From contig JAPYXD010000680.1 of the NCBI GenBank assembly GCA_030998225.1, positions 992,001 to 1,056,000 on the forward strand: a stretch of 64,000 bases of DNA. The letters are read 5' to 3'. The stretch comes from Diplolepis rosae. Lineage: Eukaryota; Arthropoda; Insecta; Hymenoptera; Diplolepididae. This document shows, in pieces, positions 22,651 through 32,073 of the stretch. The notes below the pieces were generated by a model. That model saw only the letters and a list, made by a program, of their open reading frames with translations, was not told the origin of the DNA and made no database searches. Numbering within the stretch: the stretch's first letter is position 1; each line of letters opens with the position of its first letter. The translations under genes were made by a program, and so were the position numbers.

Positions 22651-23365
22651 ATGGTAAAGTTCACGAACCAGCAACGTTTGGAAATTATTAAAAATTACTA
22701 CCGAAATTCTGAGTCGGTGGTCGCAACTTTAAGAGCGCTTACTCCAATTTGCGGCCGTAATAATCGTCCCACCCGACAGGCTGTGCGTGCTATAGTGAAT
22801 AAATTCGAGACCAAATTTACACTATTGGACGTTCCGGTGCGAAAATGACGTCGTATTGCTCGAAGCAAAGAAATAATCGCAGCCGTAAGTGCATCGATTC
22901 AAAATGATCCAAATCAGTCGATTCCACGTCGTTCTCAAGAATTGGGCATCGCTCAAACGACACTGTGGCGTATTATGCGAAAATATCTTGGCCTACATGC
23001 TTTCAAGATTAAATTGACTCAAGAACTAAAGCCACTTGATCATTTGAAACGTCGAAACATCTCCAATTGGGCTCTGGCAAAGTTTGAAGAAAATGAAGAA
23101 TTTCATCATAAAATCATCTTCAGCGATGAAGCTCATTTCTGGCTCAATGGCTTTGTTAATAAGCAAAATATGCGCTATTGATCAGCAACAAACCCAAATG
23201 TGCTTCTTGAGACACCGTTGCATCCGCAAAAAGTGACTATTTGGTGCGGTTTTCATGCCGGAGGTGTGATTGGGCCGTATTTTTTCGTGGATGAAAACGA
23301 CCGTCATGTTACATCAATGGAGAGCGCTATCGTGCTATGTGGGAAGATTACTTGTGGCATACAAA
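22651..23365 (+). pseudogene. Tc1/mariner-type transposase, N-terminal two thirds
   Basis: It starts MVKFTNQQRLEIIKNYYRNS with a helix-turn-helix of the type annotated DUF4817 in insects. It then reads IPRRSQELGIAQTTLWRIM, LGLHAFKIKLTQELKPLDHL and IIFSDEAHFWLNGFVNKQN with the first catalytic Asp. HPQKVTIWCGFHAGGVIGPY and FFVDEN follow. Stops at 22846-22848 and near 23179 and a frameshift near 23322 (the correct GERYRAMWEDYLWH lies in the next frame) disable it. Everything after WEDYLWHTKEE is absent. Confidence 0.85.
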
Positions 23366-24108
23366 AGAAGAAAGTGCTGTTCCACCAAGACAATGCACCG
23401 TGCCACAAGTCCGTGAAAACGATGGTCAAATTGAATGAATTAAGCTCCTAATTGCTTGCTTACTCACCATATTCTTTAGATCTGGCCCCTAGCGACTACT
23501 GGCTCTTTGCTGATCTGAAAAAAATGCTCCAGGAAAAGAGATTTGGCTCGAATGAAGAAGTGATTGCCGAAACTGGGGCCTATTTTGAGAGGAAAGGCGA
23601 ATCATTCTACTAAAATGGCACCGAAAAGTTAGAGAAGCGTTGGAATGAATGTATTACGCTTGAAGGAAACTATGTTAATGAATATAGTCAAATTTCTCGA
23701 AAAAACTGTGTTTTTCTTAGTTTGACCGAAAACTTATTGAGTGATGTGTTTCTACTGCTTATTGGGGTAATACGCCCGATGCTCATTTTACTCAACTATC
23801 GTTTGAAGCTTCTCAAGCGTTGATCATATACATTTCACGTTAACTCACTGATGCATACTGATGCCTTGTTATCGACCACGTTTTACTCAACTCCTCACTA
23901 TTCCCTATGTAACATTGATTATTATTCACATTGGCTGAATTAGGTATTTATCAAATTCATTTCACTCTACTAGGATTTGAAAAGTGTTGAAATGTCCCTA
24001 TGTCCCAAGTTTAACCGACAGAGACGAGTAAAATTACTCCAACTATTTTTCTCCGTGCTGATAACTCTTTAAAACACTGTAGATCAATTATCCGTTATTT
24101 TTCAGATA

Positions 24109-26760
24109 ATGGACCACCTATATCCATGTTTGGAGGATAAGTTTAAAAGCGAAGGATTATGTCCAATTTGCATGATGGAGATGGAACTTACACCGAAATT
24201 CGCATGTGTCAATGATCACATATTATGTCATCGCTGTAAGCCATATTACTATTCGTGTCCGAAGTGCCATTCTCCGATTGATGTTGAAATTAAACCTCCA
24301 GAAATGAGTCTTTGTAATCGACCATCACCAGTTTGCGTGATGCCACAACCTAATACACATTTACCTTCTAACATGCCTATGCCAATGCCAATGCCAATGG
24401 CAACACCTACGCCTTGTGCACCGAGAGAAGATTTTCACATTCACGAGAGACAATCTGCATGTCCCCCTTCTGCACCCACAGAAAATCCGCAACTTTATCC
24501 GTGTTCTTATACTCAATCTGGATGCTGGGTCAAGTTCCCAGAGCACTTGAGACAAGCTCATGAATCCAGGTAATTAAGAGTAATTAAGATCCATGGTGTC
24601 TCTCAAGCACTGTAAAATCTATCCGGAAGTTTCCTAATAATTTTATATGTAAAATTCCCTATCTTATATTTGAATATTAGTCTGCTTATATAATGGGAGA
24701 TTATTCCATTACGCAGAGAAAATGATCAAAATATTTTTTAAATATTGATGAGAAGCGATAGCAAGGAAAAATTCAATTACAAAAACATCAAAAGTATTAT
24801 TTTTCGTTAATTTTAAATTTTTTCCATAATTCCATAATTCTGAATTCATGATGAGCAAGCTCGTAAATTCCCTTATACCTTTTTCCAAGTGAATTACTCA
24901 GAAAACCGCAATTCTAACCTAAAATAGCCGCCATATTAAATCCTCCATTTTGATTTTTCAAATTCTGATACCGGATTCGTGATGAGCGACTTCGAAAACC
25001 TTTTCATACAAATTTTCATAAAATTATCTTAAAAACTCTGTTCAAGGCCAAATTTATTCGATAAAATTGAAAATTTCCCGTCTTTGTTTGTTTATAAATA
25101 ATTAAATTAATAAATTTTCAAATTTTCAATCAAAGTATTACGAAGCCTCAGTACTAATGATGGTCTAGAAGTTTATTCGAGAGCGATTGAGCTGAAAACG
25201 GTCGCGGTATGGATAAAAAACTGAAAAAAGTTTGGTGTATCAAATATGATACGCTGCCCCTCAAAGGGTTAAATCCCACCTTTTAACACACCAAAAATTT
25301 TGGTCTATTCTAGACCAACAGAATTTTTAAAATATCTTCAAAAATTTTAAAAGTGGTTTAATTTGACGAAAAATTGGAATACTCTCTGAATATAAATGTT
25401 AAATAAGTTAACATTCTTTAAAAATTTTTTCACACAAGGGAATATAAAAACTACAATTGAAATATGTTTGGAAACCAAATGAGAATTTCGTTTTGGTTCT
25501 CAGGAACGACAAAAAATACCATAACTCTTCCAAAATCGACATTTAAGGTACACTCGAGATTCCCTATAATGAGATTCCCTGTAACAAGGCCTCCCTTTTA
25601 CGAGCGCGTCACGCCTCCCCATAACGAGCAGACGATCGACCCCTCTTCCCCCACTACTATGGAATGGAGCGCGCTCAAATTTGAAACGTTGTATTTTTTG
25701 CAAATTTCCCAATTTTTCATCCCGTTTACCAAATTTGTTAAAATTTCCATTTTTTTATTAATCGTCAAGACTTTTCTTTTTTCCTGGAAATATTCAAAAA
25801 TACACCTGATAAGCATAGATATTTTTATTATTATATTATTATATTTTTAGTATTTTGAGTACATACCGTCAAATAAGTCAATTCCATGTTCAATACTCGC
25901 AAAAATCTTTTTATACGCTTTTTACTATGTAAATACAATTATTCACATGGCATCACTGACAGACTGACTACGCGCATCATATAATGCGCATGACAGCGCG
26001 TAGCAACAAGTAGGATATGGAGGGGATCCCTCTCGCGATCGATGCAGAGGGGTCTCCGATGCTCGAGCTTCTCGTTATAGGGAATTTCGAGTGTACTTGA
26101 AAAATGTATTCAACTCTCTTTCTATATCTTATTTGCAATGAGTTTCGTTTCTTCAGAAATTTCTGTTTAAAAAAATTATTTCCAATCAGTTTTTCTAGAA
26201 GATAAAAGCACATTTTCATAGTTTAAAAGGATTTATCAAAATATTTCAGATGTCAGCATCGGAACTTTGAGGAAAACCAACAAAGCCATTGTTATCAAGA
26301 TGAGGTAATTCTTCTCAGCTGTATGTATAAAGAAGCAGGTTGTAACATTCAGCTCTCAGAGTCGAAAAAAAAGAAACACGAGGAAGATTGCCCTTTCAAA
26401 GGTAGATTCGAAGCTTTAGAAAAACTCCGATGTTCAATTAATTCCGTAACTCTTAATGATGACTCATCTGAAGAAAGCAACGAATGTTACCAAGATCCGG
26501 ATCAAATAGTCGAGTGCAGATTCAGAAAATACGGCTGTATGGTGAAGATGCCATTTCGAAGAAAATCCATACACGAGGAAAAATGCAACTATTTAAAGTG
26601 TGAATCCGATGACGAGGAAGAGACTTTTGAGGATCCTGAACAACAAATGGATTGCAAATGGACGGAATATGGTTGCCGAGTTCGACCAAAGTTATACCGA
26701 AAAGAGATCCACGAGGAGAAATGTAATTATAAGCCAGTAGGATGCTCTTTTAAAGGATAA
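24109..26760 (+). CDS. SIAH-like RING and zinc-finger E3 ubiquitin ligase (two coding exons)
   Basis: Coding exon 1 is 24109-24569 (the exon itself starts at 24106 after a TTATTTTTCAG acceptor). Coding exon 2 is 26250-26760. The intron starts GTAATT, ends ATATTTCAG, and splits an Arg codon. The joined frame gives 323 residues. Residues 18-53 form a C3HC4 RING (Cys18, 21, 33; His37; Cys40, 43, 50, 53) of the seven-in-absentia type, expected to recruit an E2 enzyme and ubiquitinate target proteins. A Met-Pro repeat lies near residues 88-97. Four repeats of the form C-x6-C-x(n)-H-x3-C follow, with acidic spacers between the later ones, as in SIAH/TRAF-type zinc fingers for substrate binding. Both exons share one zinc-finger pattern across the splice, which supports the model. 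An upstream non-coding exon is implied. The ATG choice is the first in the exon. The C-terminal stop is inferred, since further exons cannot be excluded. Transposons fill the upstream side, the intron and the downstream side. Confidence 0.85.
25546..26098. mobile_element. MITE in the SIAH-like gene's intron
   Basis: The ends GTACACTCGAGATTCCCTAT and (inverse) GTACACTCGAAATTCCCTAT bound 553 bp, with inverted subterminal copies around CTCGTTATAGGG. One arm also occurs at 11150-11253. The superfamily is not clear. Confidence 0.7.
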
Positions 26761-26896
26761 TGGTTACCCAGCTATTTTTCATTCACCACTAGAATTTACA
26801 CATGGAAAATTACCTCAATATGCTCACTGAAACCAAATTTGCTATCAGAAAGAAAAATAATATCAGACGAGAAGAAAGATTATTCAAAAGAAAAAT

Positions 26897-27903
26897 GTAC
26901 CCAAGCAGAAATCATGACACTCTGCCGACTGTGACGATCGGTTAAATGTTGGTCCGATGTAGGAGATTGACTGTTGATTACCAACGTTGGTACAATGTTG
27001 CGAAACAATTGACCCAACCTTATTCCGACTGTAGAAAAAGTAATTTACCGACAGTGGATGTACAAGATCTATCCAGTGTCTATTCAGTCCCGGTAGTCGA
27101 CTGTCAAATACCAGCGTTTGTACAGTGTTGGATGTACAACAGGCCCAACCTTCTTCCGACTGTGGGAAAAGTAATTTTTCGACAGTAAATGTACTACCAG
27201 TGTTTGTACAAAGTTGATTCGACACTGGTACACTCTAAAAAAAGTCTATTGATAGTGAAGTTAGGTTCCTTTCAGAATGCATCAATTGAAATTAAGCAGA
27301 TTTCATTTGTCTATCTACAGAATCGTTTTACTGTTATTCTAGTATTGATGATAACCGATTTAATATTGGCATTTGTCAAAGTTGGGCTTGTGTGCATTTC
27401 TAATAATTATATTAAATAGGTTATATCATACAATTTTTTTTCATTTATCCTCGAAATTATTTTTTTTGTACGAAAAAGGATTTCATTTCAAGAAAAAAGG
27501 AAATACTTTGACAGTAAAAGGTTAGCATTTCAAAAGATAATCGTTCAACTGCTAAAGGATTTCCTCTCATGCCAATTTTGAATAGAAAATCCTCTAATAG
27601 TGAAGGGAATCGTTTGAGAGGCAATAGTCTGTTTTTAGAGTCTAGTCTTCTTTAAGAAATGTCTTTAACCGTAAAACACGGATTTAATAATAAAAGTATA
27701 TAACCAGTATTTTAGAAATGTTGACAGCCAGCGTTGAAAATATGTTGGTTACCAGTGTTGATACAACGTTGGAAACTGGTGTTGTACCAACGCAGTACAT
27801 CGTTATCATTTCGACTGTCCGCCGACAGTCGGATTCCGACAGTCGGAAGTTGGTAACCAACGTTGGATCGACGTTGGTCCGATTGTTAATTTCTGCTTGG
27901 GTA
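26897..27903. mobile_element. TACCCAAG-tipped element with internal repeats
   Basis: TACCCAAGCAGAAAT at the left is inverted at 27889-27903. The interior repeats a unit of about 127 bp around CCCAACCTT and TTCCGACTGT, and is rich in CCAACGTTGG-type palindromes. A second transposon (27231-27641) sits inside. It shares its tip and minisatellite habit with 61828-63386. Confidence 0.7.
27231..27641. mobile_element. CACTCTAAAA-tipped MITE nested in the TACCCAAG element
   Basis: The ends CACTCTAAAAAAAGTCTATT and TTTTTAGAGT are inverted. The flanking triplets GTA and CTA agree at two of three positions. Both halves recur, inverted, at the ends of the large element at 45401-48831, of which this is a shortened form. 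Confidence 0.7.
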
Positions 27904-28156
27904 CACGGTTAAAAATTTGATGGTTAAAAATACGATTTTTGACGGTAAACGACGAGAACCATTGGGAATTTCTGTCAGTTAGTTCCAAAAATATGCTACA
28001 GTCACCGTTCCATTGAGTGCCACCAGCCCTTATTCTTCTTCGAGTGCTCTCCCCACTCTCGTGCTGTTATCGATGGTCGCGGAGTTTCGTTTCACGCGTT
28101 CTCATTAATGCCAAGCAATATTGAACCGTCATTCGTCACTAACATATCAATATGTA

Positions 28157-28913
28157 AAGGGTTTCCCAATAGGGGTGATATGATTTTGAATGTCCCTATC
28201 GGGCTCATTTGAACTGAAATTTTTGACGTCTGCTGTCAGTTGTCATCAGTAAGGTTTGCCATTTAATCATGAGTAGTTTCACGCTTCCACAACGTTTGGA
28301 AATTGTCCAATTATTTTATCAAAATTCGAGAAGTTTTGTCGGTGTTCAAAGAGCATATCGTGCAAAATATGGTCGTCATTCTGCTCCATCCGCGCTCTCA
28401 ATTCGTCGAATAATCGATAAGTTGGAGAGTGAATTTACTCTATTGGATACTAAGCCTAAAAATCGTATGCGTACCGCACGTTCTACACAGAATATAGCCG
28501 CCGTACAGGCCAGTATCGAGGAAAACCGTGAATTGTCCGTGCCACGCCGATCTCAGGAATTGGGCCTGTCCAGGATGACTACCTGGCGTATTTTCCGATT
28601 GGATCTTGGCCTGCATCCCTATAAGATGATTCTGGCCCAAGAACTGAAGCCTAATGACCATCGTTTGCGTCGGGAGTTCGCGGATTGGGCTCTGGAATTA
28701 ATTGAAAATGATCCCAATTTTCATCAAAAAATCATCTTTTCTGATGAGGCGCATTTTTGGCTCAAGTCTCGGGGGACATTTGGCCGATATATTGTTTAAA
28801 TCATAAATGGCATAGAATATCCAATATAATAAAAAAGATTTCGATCAATTCCGAATGAATATTCAGTGTTTTTTTTCAATTTCAAAACATATCACCCTTA
28901 TTGGGAAACCCTT
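28157..28913 (+). mobile_element. Internally deleted Tc1/mariner-type element (AAGGGTTT tips)
   Basis: AAGGGTTTCCCAATAGGGGT is inverted at the right end (ending 28913) and TA lies on both sides. It is the same family as 22152-23365, but with both ends preserved. Confidence 0.88.
28269..28806 (+). pseudogene. Tc1/mariner-type transposase with internal deletion
   Basis: The N-terminal 160 residues are open and well kept: MSSFTLPQRLEIVQLFYQNS, an HTH, PRRSQELGLSRMTTWRIF, LAQELKPNDHRLRREF and IIFSDEAHFWLK with the first catalytic Asp. The frame then jumps by a deletion into the very C-terminus. In the +1 frame this reads GGHLADILFKS, the family's usual end, with a stop at 28804-28806. The second and third acidic residues are gone. 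As a protein it would be an HTH DNA-binding fragment, but there is no sign that it is used. Confidence 0.85.
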
Positions 28914-29300
28914 TACATATGTATATGGATAAATCAGTTCTTACAACAAATAATTTTACGATCATGGGTGCAATTATATGAGGTAAAAAATATTCTGCGA
29001 TATCTAATCGAACAGTTGTGATGAATAGGAAAAGTGACAAAATAAAAGAATTGTGAGCCTAGTTTTCTTTCAATCGTCTATCTGCGCCTTTTTTAAAAAT
29101 GAAAATTCTACGATTACTGCCAATTTTATGACTGTTTTTCAAGTCCAAATTCGGGAAAAATTGTCTACTCTAGTAGAGAATTATAGTTTTAACTACTCAA
29201 ATCGTAATTTGTTGCGGTCAACTAATGATTTTATCATCAAGTGTACCAAAAAGTGTATCAAAAATTGGGCATTTATTGTGAAAGAACGGAACCTTATGTT

Positions 29301-29854
29301 TTATTTGAAGTATTGTCCATCGTATTGTTATTCTTGCGTTTGGCACAAATCTTGATCCAATAATACTTCCAATTCCGCGTCTTCGTACACTTTCGGCCTT
29401 CCGCTACGTTCTTTGTCTTCGATGTCAAATTCATCATTCACGGAAACAAATAGTTCAGTAAAGTTTATAGAACTGTTCAACAGTTGGGGATACAGGCATT
29501 TGAGGAACAGAGTTCTACAAAATTGATAGAACTTTTCAGTATAAAATGCAGAACATTCAGGAAAAATTATTTAAAGTTCTACATTATTCATGAAAAGTTT
29601 TATAAATTTTGTAGAACTTTGTTTCGCAAATGCCTGTATCCCCAACTATTTAACAGTTCTATAAACTTTATTGAACTGTTTTTTTCCGTGTTCTTAAACT
29701 TTTGAAACCACTCACGACAACTTCTCTCACTTAAGGCAGCCCCACCATATGTTTCTACAAGCAATATATGCGCCTCAGCTGCAGATTTCTTCAAATTGAA
29801 GAAGTAATTCAAAAGTTCCCGCAAATTATGCTTATTCGGTTCAAAACTCGACAT
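29301..29854 (-). pseudogene. Mariner transposase remnant split by a MITE
   Basis: Read leftward from the ATG at 29854: MSSFEPNKHNLRELLNYFF and KKSAAEAHILLVETYGGAAL, up to the WFQKFKN block at about 29694. After a 251-bp MITE the frame continues NDEFDIEDKERSGRPKVYED and LDQDLCQTQE. A deletion then leads straight to the C-terminal end DGQYFK and a stop at 29301-29303. The whole catalytic domain is missing. A 5' tip (TGAGGTGTACAAGTAAG, minus strand) lies near 30028. The 3' tip is not clear. Confidence 0.82.
29440..29690. mobile_element. Palindromic CACGGAAA MITE with TTC duplication
   Basis: On the minus strand it starts CACGGAAAAAAACAGTTC and ends TTTCCGT. TTC (plus strand) is duplicated at 29437-29439 and 29691-29693. 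Removing it restores the mariner frame (FKN-DEFD), which confirms the borders. The arms are about 95 bp. Confidence 0.9.
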
Positions 29855-30494
29855 TTTCGCATACAAAAGAATATATTATACTGATACAAATCCACTAATA
29901 TTTCCAGGTTATTTTGATGACAGATGTCAAACTTTAAGACAGTGACGTTTTACATCTGTCAATTTCAACCAAAACTTATTGGTGACGGCAACTTTTGTCA
30001 AACGGTGGAAACTTACTTGTACACCTCATACAATTATGTACTTTCAACAATATGTTGAAATTTTACGTGTAAAATTAGCAAAAGTTCGTACTTTCATGAT
30101 TACTTCTGTAAGTTTTTAATGTAATTAGACAATGTTTATGAAATGCCGAAAAACAAAACGCAATCATACACATACAAACGTAGAGAACCGCGCATGCGCG
30201 TAAATACGCATATTTTAACGGCAAAAATACAGTTTAGTTTGGCTGTCACAATTTGGAATGGACGCGAGCAATTTCTTCTCGGCGAGTCAAGTTTGATGGA
30301 GGGAGAGTGCGCTCGAGGAGATTATCGTTCCCTACAGCTCCGAGCGTGGCAATCAATGGAACGGTGACTGTACTTAATATAATACGTTTCGGAAATATCA
30401 CCAAAAACAATGGTAAAAATTGAAAATTTATATGACAACTTTTCTTTTGACAAAATATACCTTCAATGATATATATGCATATTTTTCGCGTTTA

Positions 30495-30890
30495 CACGGA
30501 GAAAAACGGAGGATCGAAGTTAGAGGTTCAAAATTTTGAGAGTCAGACCGACCCTCTAGATTATCAAATAGTCCTTCCATAATTTTATGGACATAATCAG
30601 GGAGACTCTCGATTTATGATCAGCTTGATTACCACAGAGAAAAAGTCACACTATCAAGATAATCAAATCGATCCTCTGGGATAATCAAGTTGAATATTTT
30701 GTTTTAAATTTTCATTTCGACCCTCAAGGATGATCAAATCGACCTTCTACAATGATCAAATCGATTATTTTTTTCTGACCCTCTACAGATGATCAGTTTG
30801 ATTATCTAGAAGGCCGTCCTATAGTCGATCATCATATTTGGTCGACCTGACCCTCTAGATATTCAGGCTGACCCTCCATTTTTCTCCGTG
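30495..30890. mobile_element. CACGGAGAAAAA MITE with TCGACCCTC repeats
   Basis: The ends CACGGAGAAAAACGGAGG and (inverse) CACGGAGAAAAATGGAGG bound a run of degenerate units containing GATAATCAA and TCGACCCTC in both orientations. The tips match the large element at 17717. Confidence 0.78.
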
Positions 30891-30945
30891 TTCATTATAA
30901 GACATTCCATAGGTTGAAATATGACTTTCACGCATTTACGGAATA

Positions 30946-31228
30946 CAGTAAAGCCCCGTTTATCGCAACACCCGTTTATCGCAACTCCCGTTTATTGCAA
31001 CTTGTCTCTCCCGTTTATCGCAATAAACTCTACCATTTTTTCCCCCTCCTATCAGCAGAAGGAGGTCACGTGATTCTAATGGATAGGCGGGAATACCCCT
31101 CACTTTAAAATTTGTGATATACAGCGAACGCGCGCGAAACTACTCGTTAAGGCGCATGCGCCGACAATTAGTGGGTCAGGTTGGTACTGGAGGAGTGGGA
31201 ATCCCTCCGTATAAACGGGGTTTTACTT
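30946..31228. mobile_element. Pogo-like MITE with repeated CCCGTTTATCGCAAC sites
   Basis: CAGTAAAGCCCCGTTTAT at the left and an inverse AGTAAAACCCCGTTTAT at the right are flanked by TA, as in pogo/Tigger elements. The left end carries four direct repeats of CCCGTTTATCGCAA, the usual arrangement of transposase binding sites. Confidence 0.8.
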
Positions 31229-31559
31229 TATTATAATCGTAAGGTTCGAAAAAGATCCCACACGGAGAAAATTTTATATTAAATATTACAATGCATGCAC
31301 CATAAGAGTGGACCACACAGAAATTATAAGAAATATTAAATTGGACATGTGTAAAATCACCATGCATTATGTTCGCTTTTGTAACGTTCCATTTTAATTT
31401 TTCCTTTCTTGCCACTCATATTTCATTATTTACAATTTTTGCTACCGAGCATGCTGTATAATACAGTAAAATGTCAAGTTTTTTGATAGAAACCATAGTA
31501 AAATTTATAAGTCACTTTCAAAAAGAAATATTTGATAGTAATGAATTTTATGTGCCTCC

Positions 31560-31870
31560 GGCGCGTAAACTCGTTTTTTTGCTACAGTTAAGAGTAGCGC
31601 AATATTGTGTATTGCGCTACAGAGGAATGTAATGTAAAAATTGAACTGCGCATGCGTCTATAGCCATACAGCGGAGCACAATCTTCTTCGTCTTTGTACA
31701 GCGTTAGCACCCTACTGACAAAGCCTTGTACATTTGAACTGCGCATGTTCTATTACAACACGCTACTACTACACAAGATGGATAAAATCAAAATGGCCGG
31801 GACTAGTCGCGAAATATCAAGTGTAATGACTAGCGCCGCAAACACTTACCATACAATACTAGATTAGATT
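31560..31870. promoter_or_regulatory. CpG-richer region with NRF1/ewg-like palindromes
   Basis: AACTGCGCATGCG at 31648 and AACTGCGCATG at 31736 resemble NRF1 (insect ewg) sites. A short frame MDKIKMAGTSREISS starts at 31779 in good Kozak-like context. A minus-strand donor-like GTAAGTG lies at about 31843-31849. This could be a promoter with a first exon, or simply the edge of a repeat. Confidence 0.3.
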
Positions 31871-31961
31871 CGAGTGTACGCATAGAAACTCGTATATGCA
31901 CCGAAGTCACATAAAATAGAATACGTGCCAATGCACACAATTCGGGAAATCACGAGACTCG

Positions 31962-32073
31962 CGACAATGCTCGCAGGGCTGATTGCGCCTTCGCTTCGTC
32001 TCGGCTTTGACTCAGCTACGTCTCGACTACAGATCGACTACGCCTTGGCTTCGATCTCCTGCGAGCATTGTCG
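31962..32073. repeat. Inverted repeat with CGACAATGCTCGCAGG arms
   Basis: Two exact 16-bp arms at 31962-31977 and 32058-32073 enclose 80 bp of CGCTTCGTCTCG-like sequence. The style resembles the fold-back cluster at 17898-18540. Confidence 0.65.

Larger units (their letters stand above)
22152..23365 (+). mobile_element. Tc1/mariner-type element with AAGGGTTT tips, 3' end lost
   Basis: The tip AAGGGTTTTCCAATAGGGAC follows TA at 22150-22151 and matches the intact-ended relative at 28157-28913. About 120 bp of the 5' end occurs twice (22152-22280 and 22550-22660) with a foreign repeat between. The element stops abruptly inside its catalytic domain at about 23365, where mariner sequence resumes. 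Confidence 0.8.
21343..23683 (+). pseudogene. Mariner transposase pseudogene in pieces
   Basis: Piece 1 (from 21343) reads MGKNTVEAKQWLNKLYGDSE, then YDEFKRGRTNTDDAERSG and the VNKIVLGDRKLKLREISD linker. It has an early stop at 21427 and further stops before reaching VTMDETWIHRY-type sequence near 21760. Piece 2, after the hAT MITE, reads ETKRSSAEWTAAGE and ends in VIACVFWDVHGIL at about 22147. Piece 3 resumes at about 23365 with KKVLFHQDNAPCH (second Asp) and LDLAPSDYWLF (third Asp), and ends LEGNYVNE. It carries a stop near 23449 and no normal terminator. The first Asp survives only in a broken frame. Confidence 0.85.
21204..23750 (+). mobile_element. Mariner broken by two insertions and a deletion
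   Basis: AACACATCACTCAATAA at the left is inverted at 23734-23750. TA precedes the left tip. The transposase is split by a hAT MITE (21795-22015) and then by a second Tc1/mariner-type element starting at 22152. The latter's 3' half and about 35 codons of the host mariner are missing at the junction near 23365. Confidence 0.85.
17717..24056. mobile_element. 6.3-kb CACGG-tipped transposon full of later insertions
   Basis: CACGGAGAAAAATAGTT at the left and its inverse at 24040-24056 begin imperfect inverted ends of about 55 bp. GCT flanks both sides (17714-17716 and 24057-24059), a 3-bp duplication. CAC-tips plus a 3-bp duplication point to the CMC (CACTA/Mirage/Chapaev) superfamily. No CMC transposase is visible. 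The interior holds fold-back repeats, SINEs and the mariner complex at 21204-23750. The right end lies 49 bp before the first base of the SIAH-like exon, so this element forms most of that gene's upstream intron or promoter region. Confidence 0.75.
27999..30370. mobile_element. TA-flanked transposon (CAGTCACCG tips) carrying other elements
   Basis: CAGTCACCGTTCCATTGA is perfectly inverted at 30353-30370 and TA borders both sides (27997-27998 and 30371-30372), as in Tc1/mariner/pogo elements. Its own gene is not visible. The interior holds the element at 28157-28913 and a minus-strand mariner with a MITE inside. Confidence 0.75.

Noticed and set aside
22651..23683. A single chimeric transposase made of two families
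   Set aside because: The outer mariner's own 5' part and left tip are present upstream, so nesting plus a deletion explains the join better.
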